Shown here one piece after another: positions 50,557-58,917 of a stretch of 64,000 nt of DNA. The stretch lies in NCBI RefSeq assembly GCF_023145115.1, contig NZ_JAGLEJ010000053.1, forward strand, positions 1 to 64,000. The letters are read 5' to 3'. The position numbers and the translations under genes were made by a program. This stretch comes from Algiphilus sp. (GTDB lineage: Bacteria; Pseudomonadota; Gammaproteobacteria; Nevskiales; Nevskiaceae). Within the stretch, counting starts at the first letter, position 1; the number at the start of each line of letters is the position of its first letter. A model generated the notes under the pieces. The model saw nothing but the letters and a program-made list of their open reading frames with translations, ran no database searches and was not told where the DNA came from.

Positions 50557-50584
50557 CCCTCTCCCCCGAGGGCGGGGGAGAGGG
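50557..50584. terminator. Perfect hairpin after prfC, possible terminator or REP-like repeat
   Basis: CCCTCTCCCCC and GGGGGAGAGGG are exact 11-bp arms around GAGGGC. There is no T-run, so it is not a textbook terminator. The sequence, with the preceding CCTCACCCTGG, resembles a dispersed palindromic repeat common in high-G+C gammaproteobacterial genomes. Confidence 0.55.
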
Positions 50585-50678
50585 GATTCCGAGCGCCTGC
50601 TCCATTCTGCATATTCGCGCCATCGCCCTGCGAACTGCCAGCTTGCGTCACCCGCATGGCGCCGCACACAATCCCGGC

Positions 50679-50885
50679 ATGTACACGATCAACATCCGGT
50701 TCGACGCCGAAGCTGACGTCTGGGTCGCGGTCAGTGATGATGTGCCTGGTCTCGCCACCGAGGCAGAAAGTCTTGATGCGCTGGAGAGCAAGCTCCACGC
50801 GCTCGTACCCGAGCTGCTCGAAGCCAATGCGCTTCCGGCTACCGGAACCTACAGCCTGCGGATTGACTGCCCTATTGCCGCGTGA
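50679..50885 (+). CDS. HicB-like antitoxin (DUF1902)
   Basis: 68 residues. MYTINIRFDAEADVWVAVSD, DVPGLATEAESLDALESKLH, ALVPELLEANALPA has the partial RNase H-like HicB/DUF1902 domain with the SDDVPGL signature. It lacks a C-terminal DNA-binding domain. It should neutralise the HicA-type toxin encoded by the next gene, whose GTG start overlaps its stop (GTGA). Here antitoxin precedes toxin, the less common order for hicAB. Confidence 0.82.
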   Translation: MYTINIRFDAEADVWVAVSDDVPGLATEAESLDALESKLHALVPELLEANALPATGTYSLRIDCPIAA

Positions 50886-51076
50886 GTGACCTTGCGCCGG
50901 ACCTTCGGCGCCTGCTTCGCGACGCGGGTTGCGAGTACATCCGCAGCGGCAAGGGCGATCACGACATCTGGCACAGCCCGATCAACGGTCGTCGATTCGT
51001 GGTGGACAGCCGAATCAAGTCGCGTCATACCGCGAATGCGGTGCTCGAACAGGCCGGGTTGTTGAAGGCATTCTGA
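50882..51076 (+). CDS. HicA-type toxin
   Basis: 64 residues with the HicA/YcfA double-stranded RNA-binding fold: LRRLLRDAGCEYIRSGKGDH, DIWHSPINGRRFVVDSRIKS, RHTANAVLEQAGLLKAF. The catalytic His lies in KGDHDIW. These toxins cleave mRNA. It forms a unit with the DUF1902 antitoxin through a four-base overlap. Confidence 0.85.
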   Translation: MSDLAPDLRRLLRDAGCEYIRSGKGDHDIWHSPINGRRFVVDSRIKSRHTANAVLEQAGLLKAF

Positions 51077-51088
51077 CCCGCCGCGGTC

Positions 51089-52441
51089 TCAGACCCGCAA
51101 TCGCCGCCACCCGCCGCCCTGCCACGCGGCCGTGAAGATGGCGGCCTGGGCGCCGCGCCAGGCCACCATGGCCCACCAGACCGCCGTCAGCCCCAGGCCC
51201 ATGACCGGGCCCAGCAGGTAGGCGGCGGGCAGGAACAGCGCCCACTGCAGCCCCACGCCGACGATCATGACCAGCCGCGCCGCCCCGGCGCCCAGCAGCG
51301 CGTGCATGAGGATGAGGCCCAGTGCGTCGACCAGGATGCCGGCGCCGAAGATGCGTAGCGGCGTCATGCCCAGCGCCACCAGCGCGTCCTCGCGCAGGAA
51401 CAGGGCCAGCAGCGGCTCGGTGGCGAGCAGGGCGAGGGCGGCCAGCACGATGAACACCGGCAGCGACTCGCGGTAGACGGCCCACGGCCAGTGCGCGGCC
51501 TCGTCGTGCGCGCCGCGGCCGATGGCCTGGCCGGCCAGCGAGGCGGCGGCGATGCCGAAGCCCAGACCGGGCAGCACCGCCACCAGCGTGAAGGTCACCA
51601 GCACGTGCGCCACCGCCAGCTCCTGCGTGCCGATCTGGCCGACGATCCAGAACAGCGCCGTGAAGCCGGCGGCGAAGAGGAACTGCTGCACGGCATTGGG
51701 CAGGCCCAGGCGCAGCAGGCCGGCAACGTCGTCGCGGCCGGGCAGGCGGCGCAGCAGGCCGTCTTCGGCGGCCACGCGCAGGCCGATGGCGAAGTGGATG
51801 GCGGTGCCGATGATGAGGCTGGCGGCGGTACCGATGGCGGCACCGGTAACGCCCAGCGCCGGCAGGCCGAGGTGGCCGAAGATCAGCGGGTAGCTGATCA
51901 GCACGTTGAGGACGTGCACGGCGACGATGGTCACCAGATAGTTGCGCGGCCGGTCCACGGCGCTCCAGTAGCCGCGGAACGCGAAGTTCATGCCCACGAA
52001 GGCGACCGCGACCAGCCGGATCATCAGGTAGGTGCCGCCGGCCTGCTGTACCGCCGGGTCGTCGTTGAGCAGCGCCATGATCGACGGCGTGGCGACGATC
52101 ATGAGCGCGCTCAGCGGCAGGCCGATGGCCAGCGACACCAGCAGCCCGCCGTTGAGCGCGGCGGCGGCCTCGCCTGGGCGGCCGGCGCCGAAACGCTGCG
52201 CGGCGATGCTCTGCACCGAGGGCGCCAGCCCGGAGATGAAGGCCACCGTCACGAATACCAGGAAGCTGGCCAGGCCGACGCCGGCCAGCGCGGCGGCTCC
52301 GAGCGCGCCGATCATCCAGGCATCGACCAGATTGAGCACGTTCTGCGACGCCATGCCGCCGATGATGGGCAGCGCCTGGGCATGGATGCGGCGACGCCGC
52401 TCGCGGGCGCTCGGGCCCGGGTTCCCGCGGCTTTCGGCCAT
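51089..52441 (-). CDS. MATE family multidrug exporter
   Basis: 450 residues with about twelve membrane helices in two halves. ALPIIGGMASQNVLNLVDAW, MIGALGAAALAGVGLASFLV, SVQSIAAQRFGAGRPGEAAA (Q.FGA.....A) and in the second half GLPNAVQQFLFAAGFTALFW are MATE signatures. It exports cationic compounds in exchange for sodium ions or protons. The start is at MAESRGNPG, five bases after the upstream gene, suggesting an operon. Confidence 0.9.
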   Translation of the reverse strand: MAESRGNPGPSARERRRRIHAQALPIIGGMASQNVLNLVDAWMIGALGAAALAGVGLASFLVFVTVAFISGLAPSVQSIAAQRFGAGRPGEAAAALNGGLLVSLAIGLPLSALMIVATPSIMALLNDDPAVQQAGGTYLMIRLVAVAFVGMNFAFRGYWSAVDRPRNYLVTIVAVHVLNVLISYPLIFGHLGLPALGVTGAAIGTAASLIIGTAIHFAIGLRVAAEDGLLRRLPGRDDVAGLLRLGLPNAVQQFLFAAGFTALFWIVGQIGTQELAVAHVLVTFTLVAVLPGLGFGIAAASLAGQAIGRGAHDEAAHWPWAVYRESLPVFIVLAALALLATEPLLALFLREDALVALGMTPLRIFGAGILVDALGLILMHALLGAGAARLVMIVGVGLQWALFLPAAYLLGPVMGLGLTAVWWAMVAWRGAQAAIFTAAWQGGGWRRLRV

Positions 52442-52446
52442 GCGGG

Positions 52447-53142
52447 TCAGTCGCTGTCGCGGTCGGGCACGCGCTCCACGATCTGCGCGAAGGTGGCGGC
52501 GAGGCGCAGCGGCTGGCGCTTGCCGCGCCGGGTCTGGCTGCCGGTCATGAGATGGCGCTCGTCGAGCTGCAGCGTGGTGATCTGCGCCATGCCGTGCGGG
52601 GTGGGCGAGGCCCAGCTCTGCACCGGCGGTCCTTCGCGGTCGGGCACGACGCCGATGCGCGCCAGGCCCTCGGGCAGCATCTCGGTGGTATCGCCGTCGC
52701 GCGGCGCGGTGGTGCCGCGGATGTCCATCCAGCCCTCGACACGCTGACTCTGCAGCGGTGCCAGCGCGCGGCGCGCCGGGGCGGTGCGCAGCACGCGGTC
52801 GATGAGCCCGCCGGCGCGGGCCGTGACGCGTGCCAGGGCGCGGCCGGCCGGGCCGCTGGGTTCGCGCCGGCCCTCGATGAGCAGCGGCGCGTCGGCATCG
52901 GCCCGGACGCGGGCGCTGCCGGGCAGCAGGCGCGAGAAGTCGGCGCGCAGGTGGGTGCTCATGCGCAGGTGCTCGCCGTGGGCATCCTCGTGGGTCGTGA
53001 CCACGCAGTCGAAGGCCAGCCAGTCGCCCGCCTGGCCTCCGCGGGCGGGAAGCCTTAGCCTGAAGTGCGCGTCCTCGTCGCCATCGCCGATCCGGCGCAG
53101 CGGCGGACGCACGGCTTTTCGGAACCGATGGAGGATGGACAT
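52447..53142 (-). CDS. Hypothetical protein in operon with MATE exporter
   Basis: 231 residues starting MSILHRFRKAVRPPLRRIGD. It has beta-rich stretches (HFRLRLPARGGQAGDWLAFD, LRADFSRLLPGSARVRADAD) and a central RRALAPLQSQRVEGWMDIRG. No signal peptide, membrane helix or known domain. It lies five bases upstream of the MATE gene. It could be an acylphosphatase-neighbourhood conserved protein; the role is unknown. Confidence 0.6.
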   Translation of the reverse strand: MSILHRFRKAVRPPLRRIGDGDEDAHFRLRLPARGGQAGDWLAFDCVVTTHEDAHGEHLRMSTHLRADFSRLLPGSARVRADADAPLLIEGRREPSGPAGRALARVTARAGGLIDRVLRTAPARRALAPLQSQRVEGWMDIRGTTAPRDGDTTEMLPEGLARIGVVPDREGPPVQSWASPTPHGMAQITTLQLDERHLMTGSQTRRGKRQPLRLAATFAQIVERVPDRDSD

Positions 53143-53166
53143 GCCGGGCAGTAGGGGTCGCCTGCG

Positions 53167-53457
53167 ATGACGGCTGCAGTGTATCGCTTCCGCGTGACCG
53201 GTCGCGTGCAGGGGGTGGCATTCCGCGCCCATACCCGCGAGACCGCGCGCTCACTCGGTGTCGACGGCTGGGTGGCCAATCACCGCGACGGCAGCGTGAT
53301 CGGCGTTGCCGCTGCCGACGACGCCGTACTGGCACGCTTCCGCGACTGGCTGGACGGCGGGCCGCCGGCGGCGCGCGTGGACACCCTGGCGTGGGAGCCC
53401 GCCGACGCGGCGCCGCCGCAGCCCGGCTTCGCTATCAGGCCTGACGCGGGCGCGTGA
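53167..53457 (+). CDS. Acylphosphatase
   Basis: 96 residues. The catalytic signature is YRFRVTGRVQGVAFRAHTRE (Arg in VQGVAFR) and GVDGWVANHRDGSVIGVAAA (Asn in GWVAN). It hydrolyses acyl-phosphates such as carbamoyl phosphate. It begins 24 bp from the divergent gene and its end overlaps the convergent SDR gene by 23 bp. Confidence 0.93.
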   Translation: MTAAVYRFRVTGRVQGVAFRAHTRETARSLGVDGWVANHRDGSVIGVAAADDAVLARFRDWLDGGPPAARVDTLAWEPADAAPPQPGFAIRPDAGA

Positions 53458-54271
53458 AGCCGCGGGTGGTGCGGCGCACGGCCCGGAAGAAGGCTTCCGG
53501 TGAGGCACGCTTGAGCAGCCAGCGCGGCAGGTCCGGCCGCATCAGCACCAGGAACTGCCCGCGCTCGGCGGCGCGGTAGATCGCCGCGGCGACGTCCTCG
53601 GCGGTGAAGGTGGAGCGCGCCATCAGCTTTTCGGTGACCTTCTCCATCGGACGCGGCGCTTCGTCCTCGTCCTCGCCGGCGACGCTGCGGCTGGTGGCCA
53701 GCAGGTTGGTCTTGAAGAAGCTCGGGCAGGCCACGCAGACGTGGATGTCGTCGTCGGCCAGCTCCAGGCGCAGCGTCTCGGACAGCGCCACGACACCGGC
53801 CTTGGCGACGTTGTAGCTGGCCAGCCCCGGGGGCGTCGCGATGCCGGCGAAGCTGGCGACATTGGCGATGTGCCCGCCGCCGGCCTTGCGCAGCCAGGGG
53901 ATGGCGGCGCGCGCACCGCGCACGACGCCGAGCAGGTCGATGTCGATGACGGTCTGCCACTGCGACAGATCGGACTCGTCGACGGTGCCCGCGGCGGCGA
54001 TGCCGGCGTTGTTGATCCATGCATCGATGCGGCCGAAGCGCTCCCCCGCGGCCGCGGCGCCGGCATTGACGCTGGCCTCGTCGCGCACGTCCACTTCGGC
54101 CGCGAGCGCGTCACCGCCGGTGGCCATGACTTCCTGGGCCGTGGCTTCGGCGGCGCTGCGGTCGATGTCCAGTGCGGCCACCGACCAGCCGTTGCGTGCG
54201 TAGTGAAGAGCGAGCGCGCGGCCCAGTCCGCTGCCGGCGCCCGTGATGACGACGGCTTTCGTCTCGTTCAT
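53435..54271 (-). CDS. Short-chain dehydrogenase/reductase
   Basis: 278 residues, classical SDR. The cofactor site is VVITGAGSGLGRALALHYAR (TGxxxGxG); further in is NNAGIAA, and the catalytic part is VASFAGIATPPGLASYNVAK (Ser, Tyr, Lys). ALDIDRSAAEA after the second strand suggests NAD preference. The C-terminus (FFRAVRRTTRGFTRPRQA) is basic. The substrate is unknown; an upstream acyl-ACP desaturase gene hints at lipid metabolism. Confidence 0.88.
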   Translation of the reverse strand: MNETKAVVITGAGSGLGRALALHYARNGWSVAALDIDRSAAEATAQEVMATGGDALAAEVDVRDEASVNAGAAAAGERFGRIDAWINNAGIAAAGTVDESDLSQWQTVIDIDLLGVVRGARAAIPWLRKAGGGHIANVASFAGIATPPGLASYNVAKAGVVALSETLRLELADDDIHVCVACPSFFKTNLLATSRSVAGEDEDEAPRPMEKVTEKLMARSTFTAEDVAAAIYRAAERGQFLVLMRPDLPRWLLKRASPEAFFRAVRRTTRGFTRPRQA

Positions 54272-54322
54272 GCGATCCCCCCGGATGTCGGAATGCGCGA
54301 GTGTAGCGCGCGAGCGGGGAAG

Positions 54323-55306
54323 CTAGATGCGAATCGTTTCGTCGCCGATGAAGCCGAAGCGGAAGTCGCGCGGCTCGTGCTTGGCCTCCTGGGCCTTGAT
54401 CATGCGCTCAAGGCGCGACGGCATCTTCATCAGGCGCTCCTGCGCGCGGGCGCCGTCGTCGCCGAGGCCGGTCATGTTGCCGATCTTCCAGTAGTCGAGT
54501 AGCTCCACCACGATCTCGTGGAACTGCGCCGTGCCGAAGATGCCCTGGCGCGCGACGACGTCGCTCATCGCCTCGAAGTCGCCGATGGCGTGCCCCGGCA
54601 TGGCGAAGCTCACCACCACCTTGAGCAGCGACACCAGCGCGCGGTCGGGATCGCTGGCCAGCAGCACGCCGAAGATGCTGCGGTAGAACTGGTAGTGGCG
54701 GGACTCGTCGCCGGCGAGATGCGCCAGCACGCGCTGCAGGGTCGGCTCGTGATCACGCGCCAGTCGCCCGGTGTTGGCGTGGGCGTACTGGGTGGCGCGT
54801 TCCTGCAGGCTGGTGTACGCGAGCAGGCGATACGGGTCCTGTTCCCACTCCGGGTCGAAGCCGGCGGCGATGTAGTCGTACTGCTCCTGCTCGAACACGC
54901 GCATGTGGAATAGGCGGGCGTCGCGCACGTAGTCGCGCAGGGCGCAGCCGTGGCGGTCCTCCTCGGCGGTCCACATGTTGTTCCACTCGCGCCAGGCCGA
55001 GCCCTCCGGGAAGTGCGTGGCGATCAGGCGGTGGAAGTGCGGCAGGCCTTCCTCGGTGAGCAGGTTGAGCGCGACCGCCACGCGGACCGAGGCGGGCAGG
55101 CCGCGGGCGCGCTGGCGCAGCAGGCGCAGATCCTCGTCGCGGCCCTCGTCCAGCTCGCGGTCGGCCGAGCCCAGGTCGTCCGGCATCCAGAGGTTGCGGC
55201 GCTCGATGTGCGCCTCCATCTCGCTGCGCACGGCGTCCTCGATCGATCGGATGACGTCGAGCCGGTGCGGCAGATCCTGCGGCATGCTGTGTCGATTACC
55301 GGTCAT
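54323..55306 (-). CDS. Acyl-ACP desaturase (ferritin-like di-iron)
   Basis: 327 residues. The di-iron ligands are in MWTAEEDRHGCALRDYV (EExxH) and LAGDESRHYQFYRSIFG (DExxH), with EAHIERRNLWMPDDL upstream. This is the soluble stearoyl-ACP desaturase family also found in actinobacteria and some gammaproteobacteria. It introduces a double bond into an acyl chain on ACP, using ferredoxin. The start is at MTGNRHSMPQDLPH; the longer frame upstream is not supported. Confidence 0.88.
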   Translation of the reverse strand: MTGNRHSMPQDLPHRLDVIRSIEDAVRSEMEAHIERRNLWMPDDLGSADRELDEGRDEDLRLLRQRARGLPASVRVAVALNLLTEEGLPHFHRLIATHFPEGSAWREWNNMWTAEEDRHGCALRDYVRDARLFHMRVFEQEQYDYIAAGFDPEWEQDPYRLLAYTSLQERATQYAHANTGRLARDHEPTLQRVLAHLAGDESRHYQFYRSIFGVLLASDPDRALVSLLKVVVSFAMPGHAIGDFEAMSDVVARQGIFGTAQFHEIVVELLDYWKIGNMTGLGDDGARAQERLMKMPSRLERMIKAQEAKHEPRDFRFGFIGDETIRI

Positions 55307-55445
55307 GTCGCGTCTCTCTCGCTTGGTTGGCGTCGGCTTGTCGGAGTGCGAAGCGTCGGGGCCTCGTCGCCGCGCGCGGTTGGAAGTTACCCGGATATTG
55401 TAACCGTACGGGGCTTCATCTCCGACCCCGGGCGCCCGGGCCGGT

Positions 55446-56006
55446 TCAGTTCCCCCGGCCGATGAGCGTGAGGAACTCGCTGCGGGTCCGCGGGTCGTCA
55501 CGGAAGCGCCCGTGCATCCACGAGGTCGTCATCGACGAATTCTGCTTCTCGACACCGCGCATCATGGCGCACAGATGCTTCGCCTCGATGACAACGCCCA
55601 CGCCCCGCGCACCGGTGACCGCCTGGATGGTCTCGCCGATCTGCTGCGTGAGGTTCTCCTGGATCTGCAGGCGCCGGGCGAAGATGTCGACGATGCGCGG
55701 GATCTTGGACAGCCCGATCACCTTGCCGCTGGGCAGATAGGCCACGTGCGCACGACCGATGAAGGGGAGCAGGTGGTGCTCGCACAGCGAGTAGAGCTCG
55801 ATGTCGCGGACGATCACGATCTCGTTGTTGGTCGACTCGAACACCGCGCCGTTGACGACCTCGTCGATATCCTGCTGGTAGCCGCGGGTCAGGAAGGCCA
55901 TCGCCTTGGCGGCGCGGCCGGGCGTGTCGCGCAGACCGTCGCGCTCGGGGTCTTCCCCGACCGCTTCTATGATCGCGCGGTAGTGCTGCTCCATCGGGTT
56001 GTCCAT
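55446..56006 (-). CDS. folE: GTP cyclohydrolase I
   Basis: 186 residues, homodecamer subunit of normal size. Zinc ligands are in LYSLCEHHLLPF (Cys, His) and EAKHLCAMMRGVE (Cys); RDTPGRAAKAMAFLTRGYQQ and GLSKIPRIVDIFARRLQIQE are further signatures. It converts GTP to dihydroneopterin triphosphate, the first step of folate synthesis. It is divergent from parB with about 90 bp between. Confidence 0.97.
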   Translation of the reverse strand: MDNPMEQHYRAIIEAVGEDPERDGLRDTPGRAAKAMAFLTRGYQQDIDEVVNGAVFESTNNEIVIVRDIELYSLCEHHLLPFIGRAHVAYLPSGKVIGLSKIPRIVDIFARRLQIQENLTQQIGETIQAVTGARGVGVVIEAKHLCAMMRGVEKQNSSMTTSWMHGRFRDDPRTRSEFLTLIGRGN

Positions 56007-56095
56007 CGGCTGGTTCGTGACGCGCGGGGGCTGCAGAATCGGCGGGCATTATTTCACAGGCCGTTACCGGCTCCTTGCAGGAATTCGACGCGCAC

Positions 56096-56875
56096 ATGAC
56101 TGCAACCCGCGATATCCCCATCGAGCGCATCCACCCGGGCAGCAATCAGGCCCGGCGACGCTTCGACGAGGCCGCCCTCGACGAGCTCGCCGAATCGCTG
56201 CGCGCGTCCGGCGTCATCCAGCCCGTGGTGGTGCGCAGCGACGGCAGGGACTACGAGCTGCTCGCCGGCGAGCGTCGCTGGCGCGCGGCACAGCGCGCCG
56301 GTCTAGCGACCATCCCCGCCATCGTGCGCGACGACCTCGACCCGGTCGCATCGCAGGTCCTCGGCCTTGTGGAAAACCTGCAGCGCGAATCGCTGTCGCC
56401 GATGGAAACCGCCTACGGCCTGCGCCGGCTGGCCGACCTGCTGGCACTGACGCACGAGGAAATCGGCCACCGCGTCGGCAAGTCGCGCGTCTACGTCAGC
56501 AACTTCCTGCGGCTGCTCAAGCTCTGCGACGAGGTGGCCGCGATGGTGGACGCCGGCGATCTCAGCATGGGCCACGCCCGCGCCCTGGCCGGTGTCGATG
56601 CATCCGTCCAGCGCAAGGTCGCGGCCGAGTGCAGCCGCGGCAACTGGAGCGTGCGCCAGCTCGAGCGCGCCCTGGCGCGCCGCGCCGCCGGAGGCGAAGC
56701 CGCGAGCGGCCGCCGCGAGCCCGAATGGGAGCGGCTGGAGCGCGCCCTCGGCGAGCACCTCGCCTGTCCCGTGACCCTCCAGGCCGACGGCAGCGGCCGC
56801 GGCGAACTGCGCCTGCGCTTCTTCTCGCTGGACGAGCTCGACGGCCTCCTGGAGCAGCTCGGCTACCGCGAGTGA
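56096..56875 (+). CDS. Orphan ParB-family partition protein
   Basis: 259 residues from ATG; a TTG 21 bases upstream is possible. Motifs are IHPGSNQARRRFDEAALDEL, GVIQPVVVRSDGRDYELLAG, ERRWRAAQRAG (Arg-rich CTP-binding patch), LGLVENLQRESLSPMETAYG, and an HTH at HEEIGHRVGKSRVYVSNFLR. The C-terminus (ELRLRFFSLDELDGLLEQLG) is the dimerisation domain. The N-terminal ParA-contacting arm is short or missing, and no parA lies nearby. It may act in nucleoid or origin binding; DnaA-box-like sites follow at once. Confidence 0.85.
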   Translation: MTATRDIPIERIHPGSNQARRRFDEAALDELAESLRASGVIQPVVVRSDGRDYELLAGERRWRAAQRAGLATIPAIVRDDLDPVASQVLGLVENLQRESLSPMETAYGLRRLADLLALTHEEIGHRVGKSRVYVSNFLRLLKLCDEVAAMVDAGDLSMGHARALAGVDASVQRKVAAECSRGNWSVRQLERALARRAAGGEAASGRREPEWERLERALGEHLACPVTLQADGSGRGELRLRFFSLDELDGLLEQLGYRE

Positions 56876-56888
56876 CCCCGGGGCCGGG

Positions 56889-56934
56889 TTGTGCACAGCA
56901 GTTCCGCACAAGCCTGGGAGCGATCTGTGGATAA
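56889..56934. promoter_or_regulatory. DnaA-box cluster after parB
   Basis: TGTGGATAA (56926-56934) is the exact complement of the consensus DnaA box TTATCCACA. TTGTGCACA (56889-56897) and TTCCGCACA (56902-56910) are near matches. Three such sites in 46 bp next to parB suggest a DnaA-binding spot, perhaps a titration or regulatory site. A full origin, with an AT-rich unwinding element, is not seen here. Confidence 0.5.
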
Positions 56935-57062
56935 CCGCCCGCGACCCAGGTAGCGCGTGACCCGGTGCCGCATCGGGCAAAACGCGACCACATGTGCGCC
57001 CGATCGACGATCACGGCCGTGCGAGCGGGGCGACGACCAGGCCGGACGAAACCGGCGCCAGT

Positions 57063-57356
57063 AACTGGCGCGCCCTGATTGCCGCCGTGCGCTACTACCG
57101 CCGCCTGGGCATCCGGCTTCGCCGCACGAAAGCCTGCCGATCGCGCACCAACGGCCGGGCCGAGCGGCTGATCCAGACTGCGTTACGCGAGGGGGCTCAC
57201 GTCTGCTCCTACGCACACTCCGACCAACGCGCAACCCATCTGCCGAACTGGCTGCATGACTACGACCGGCACCGCCCTCATGCCGGCTTGAACTACCGAA
57301 CGCCCGTCAGCACCCTGGGCTTATCCGTGAGCAACCTGCCGAGGGATCACGGCTAG
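57063..57356 (+). pseudogene. IS481-family transposase, C-terminal fragment
   Basis: About 97 residues: LIAAVRYYRRLGIRLRRTKA, CRSRTNGRAERLIQTALREG (the conserved RTNGKAERFI with the catalytic Glu) and LPNWLHDYDRHRPHAGLNYR, TPVSTLGLSVSNLPRDHG (the YN.RRPH...L). The N-terminal HTH and the first catalytic Asp residues are missing. It is a decayed insertion between parB and the protease gene. Confidence 0.82.
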
Positions 57357-57366
57357 CGCCGCTCGG

Positions 57367-58866
57367 CTATCGGCGGATGCCGCGGGCGGCGGTGGATCCG
57401 CGACGCAGCAGTGCCATCAGCAGCAGCAGCGGCGCCCAGAAGCTGCCGCCGCTGCTGCCGCCTCCGCCCCCGTCGTTGCCGTCGCTGCCCGCAAAGGGGT
57501 CCGGACAGCGGCTCGCGCCGGCTTCCGCCGTGGGGTCCAGCGCACCGGGATCCGCGCCGTCCAGCGTCCGGACCCCGAGCTGCGCCTTGTCCATGCAGGC
57601 GCGCATTTGGGTGTCGACGCTGCCGCCGCCTTCCCAGCCGACATCGAGGCGACCGTAGTAGTCCTCGAGGTCCTGATTCTGGCCGCAGCTGGCACGGCCC
57701 CCGAACAGCACGCCGATCAGCCTTCCGGTGGCGTCGTCCCAGATGCCCGAGCCGCTGGAGCCGCCCTCGGTGGTGCCCTGCGACCAGCGCACGCGCCAGG
57801 CGGCAACGGTCTGGGGCAGACCGTTGTTCCTGGTGATGGTTTCCTGTTCCTTGACCAGCGGCGTGGTGAACACGCTGATCTTCTTGGCGTCGGCGTCGGG
57901 GTGATGGATCGAGACCCCGCTGTCCACGGTGATGTCGTCGCGTGCATCCCAGCCCGCGAAATGGACGTTGAAGGCGGCGTCGGGCTGGTCGGCGAGCTGC
58001 ACCAGCGTGTGGTCGGAGAACTCGTGGGTGGCCAGGAACCCGGCGCCGTTCTGCGACTGCGTGAAGCTCGGTGCATCGCCTCCGCAGGTGGCGGCCTGAT
58101 AGTTCCAGTACGCGATGATCGAGCCGGCATTGCCTTCCCGGATGCCGCAGTGATGCGCGGTGAGCACCAGCGGCGTGCCGTCGCTGCTGGTGTTGTTGAC
58201 CAGATTGCCGGTGCAGAAGCTGCGGAAGTTGCCGCTGGTGTAGCTCAGCCCGACTACCGAGCGGATCTGGTCGCGCCAGTCGTCGCCCTGCGGGCAGGCC
58301 ACATCGACATTGCAGGAACCGCTGGTGCCGCCGATGTTCTTGGTGCCGCGCAGATCCGACCAGCCGTGGTACGCGCCGGCGATCTCCAGCACCAGTGCGT
58401 CGCGCTGTGCGGCCGGGACCAGCACCTCGACGACGGCGGTGTCGTCGAAGACGAGCGCGGTCCACAGCCGGCCCTCGCGGTCGACATCGTCGATGCCGTA
58501 GGGCCCCTGGGTCATGTCGGAGCCCGCCGCGCGCAGGTAGAGCCGGGCGTCGGGGGCGCCGGCGAAGCGCGGCAGCATCAGGCTGAGGCTGCGCGCCCCG
58601 GGCGATGTCACACGCGTGCGCCAGACCAGCGTGTCACCGCCGCCGGATGCCCAGCTTCCGCCGTCGAGACCGATCGAAACCGGCGTGGCGATGGCGTAGG
58701 GGCGCGGCCCGTGCTCGCTGCCGATGTCGCGGTAGTCGGCTTCGGATACCGGCTCGGCGACGTGCAGCGGCAGGGCGTCGACATCCGCGTGAGCGCGGCC
58801 GCCGATCAGGCACAGCGTGGCGGCGGCGAGCAGGGCGGCGGTCGCGTTGGTGGCGGATGCTGGCAT
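57367..58866 (-). CDS. Secreted trypsin-like serine protease with GlyGly-CTERM
   Basis: 499 residues. A signal peptide (ALLAAATLCLIGGRAHA) and a beta-rich prodomain (30-180) precede the S1-type catalytic domain: His239 (LTAHHCG), Asp285 (SDHTLVQL) and Ser371 (TEGGSSGSGIW), resembling lysyl endopeptidase-type enzymes. Paired cysteines occur around it (SCNVDVAC, FCTG, TCGG). The C-terminus is a Gly/Ser linker, GGGGGSSGGSFWAPLLLLMA, then a basic end: a GlyGly-CTERM signal, cut by rhombosortase and linked to type II secretion. It is probably exported or surface-attached. Confidence 0.88.
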   Translation of the reverse strand: MPASATNATAALLAAATLCLIGGRAHADVDALPLHVAEPVSEADYRDIGSEHGPRPYAIATPVSIGLDGGSWASGGGDTLVWRTRVTSPGARSLSLMLPRFAGAPDARLYLRAAGSDMTQGPYGIDDVDREGRLWTALVFDDTAVVEVLVPAAQRDALVLEIAGAYHGWSDLRGTKNIGGTSGSCNVDVACPQGDDWRDQIRSVVGLSYTSGNFRSFCTGNLVNNTSSDGTPLVLTAHHCGIREGNAGSIIAYWNYQAATCGGDAPSFTQSQNGAGFLATHEFSDHTLVQLADQPDAAFNVHFAGWDARDDITVDSGVSIHHPDADAKKISVFTTPLVKEQETITRNNGLPQTVAAWRVRWSQGTTEGGSSGSGIWDDATGRLIGVLFGGRASCGQNQDLEDYYGRLDVGWEGGGSVDTQMRACMDKAQLGVRTLDGADPGALDPTAEAGASRCPDPFAGSDGNDGGGGGSSGGSFWAPLLLLMALLRRGSTAARGIRR

Positions 58867-58917
58867 GGCGGGCTCGTTGGTCGTTCTTGTTGTGGCCGGC
58901 AGAACCGCGCGCCGTGC

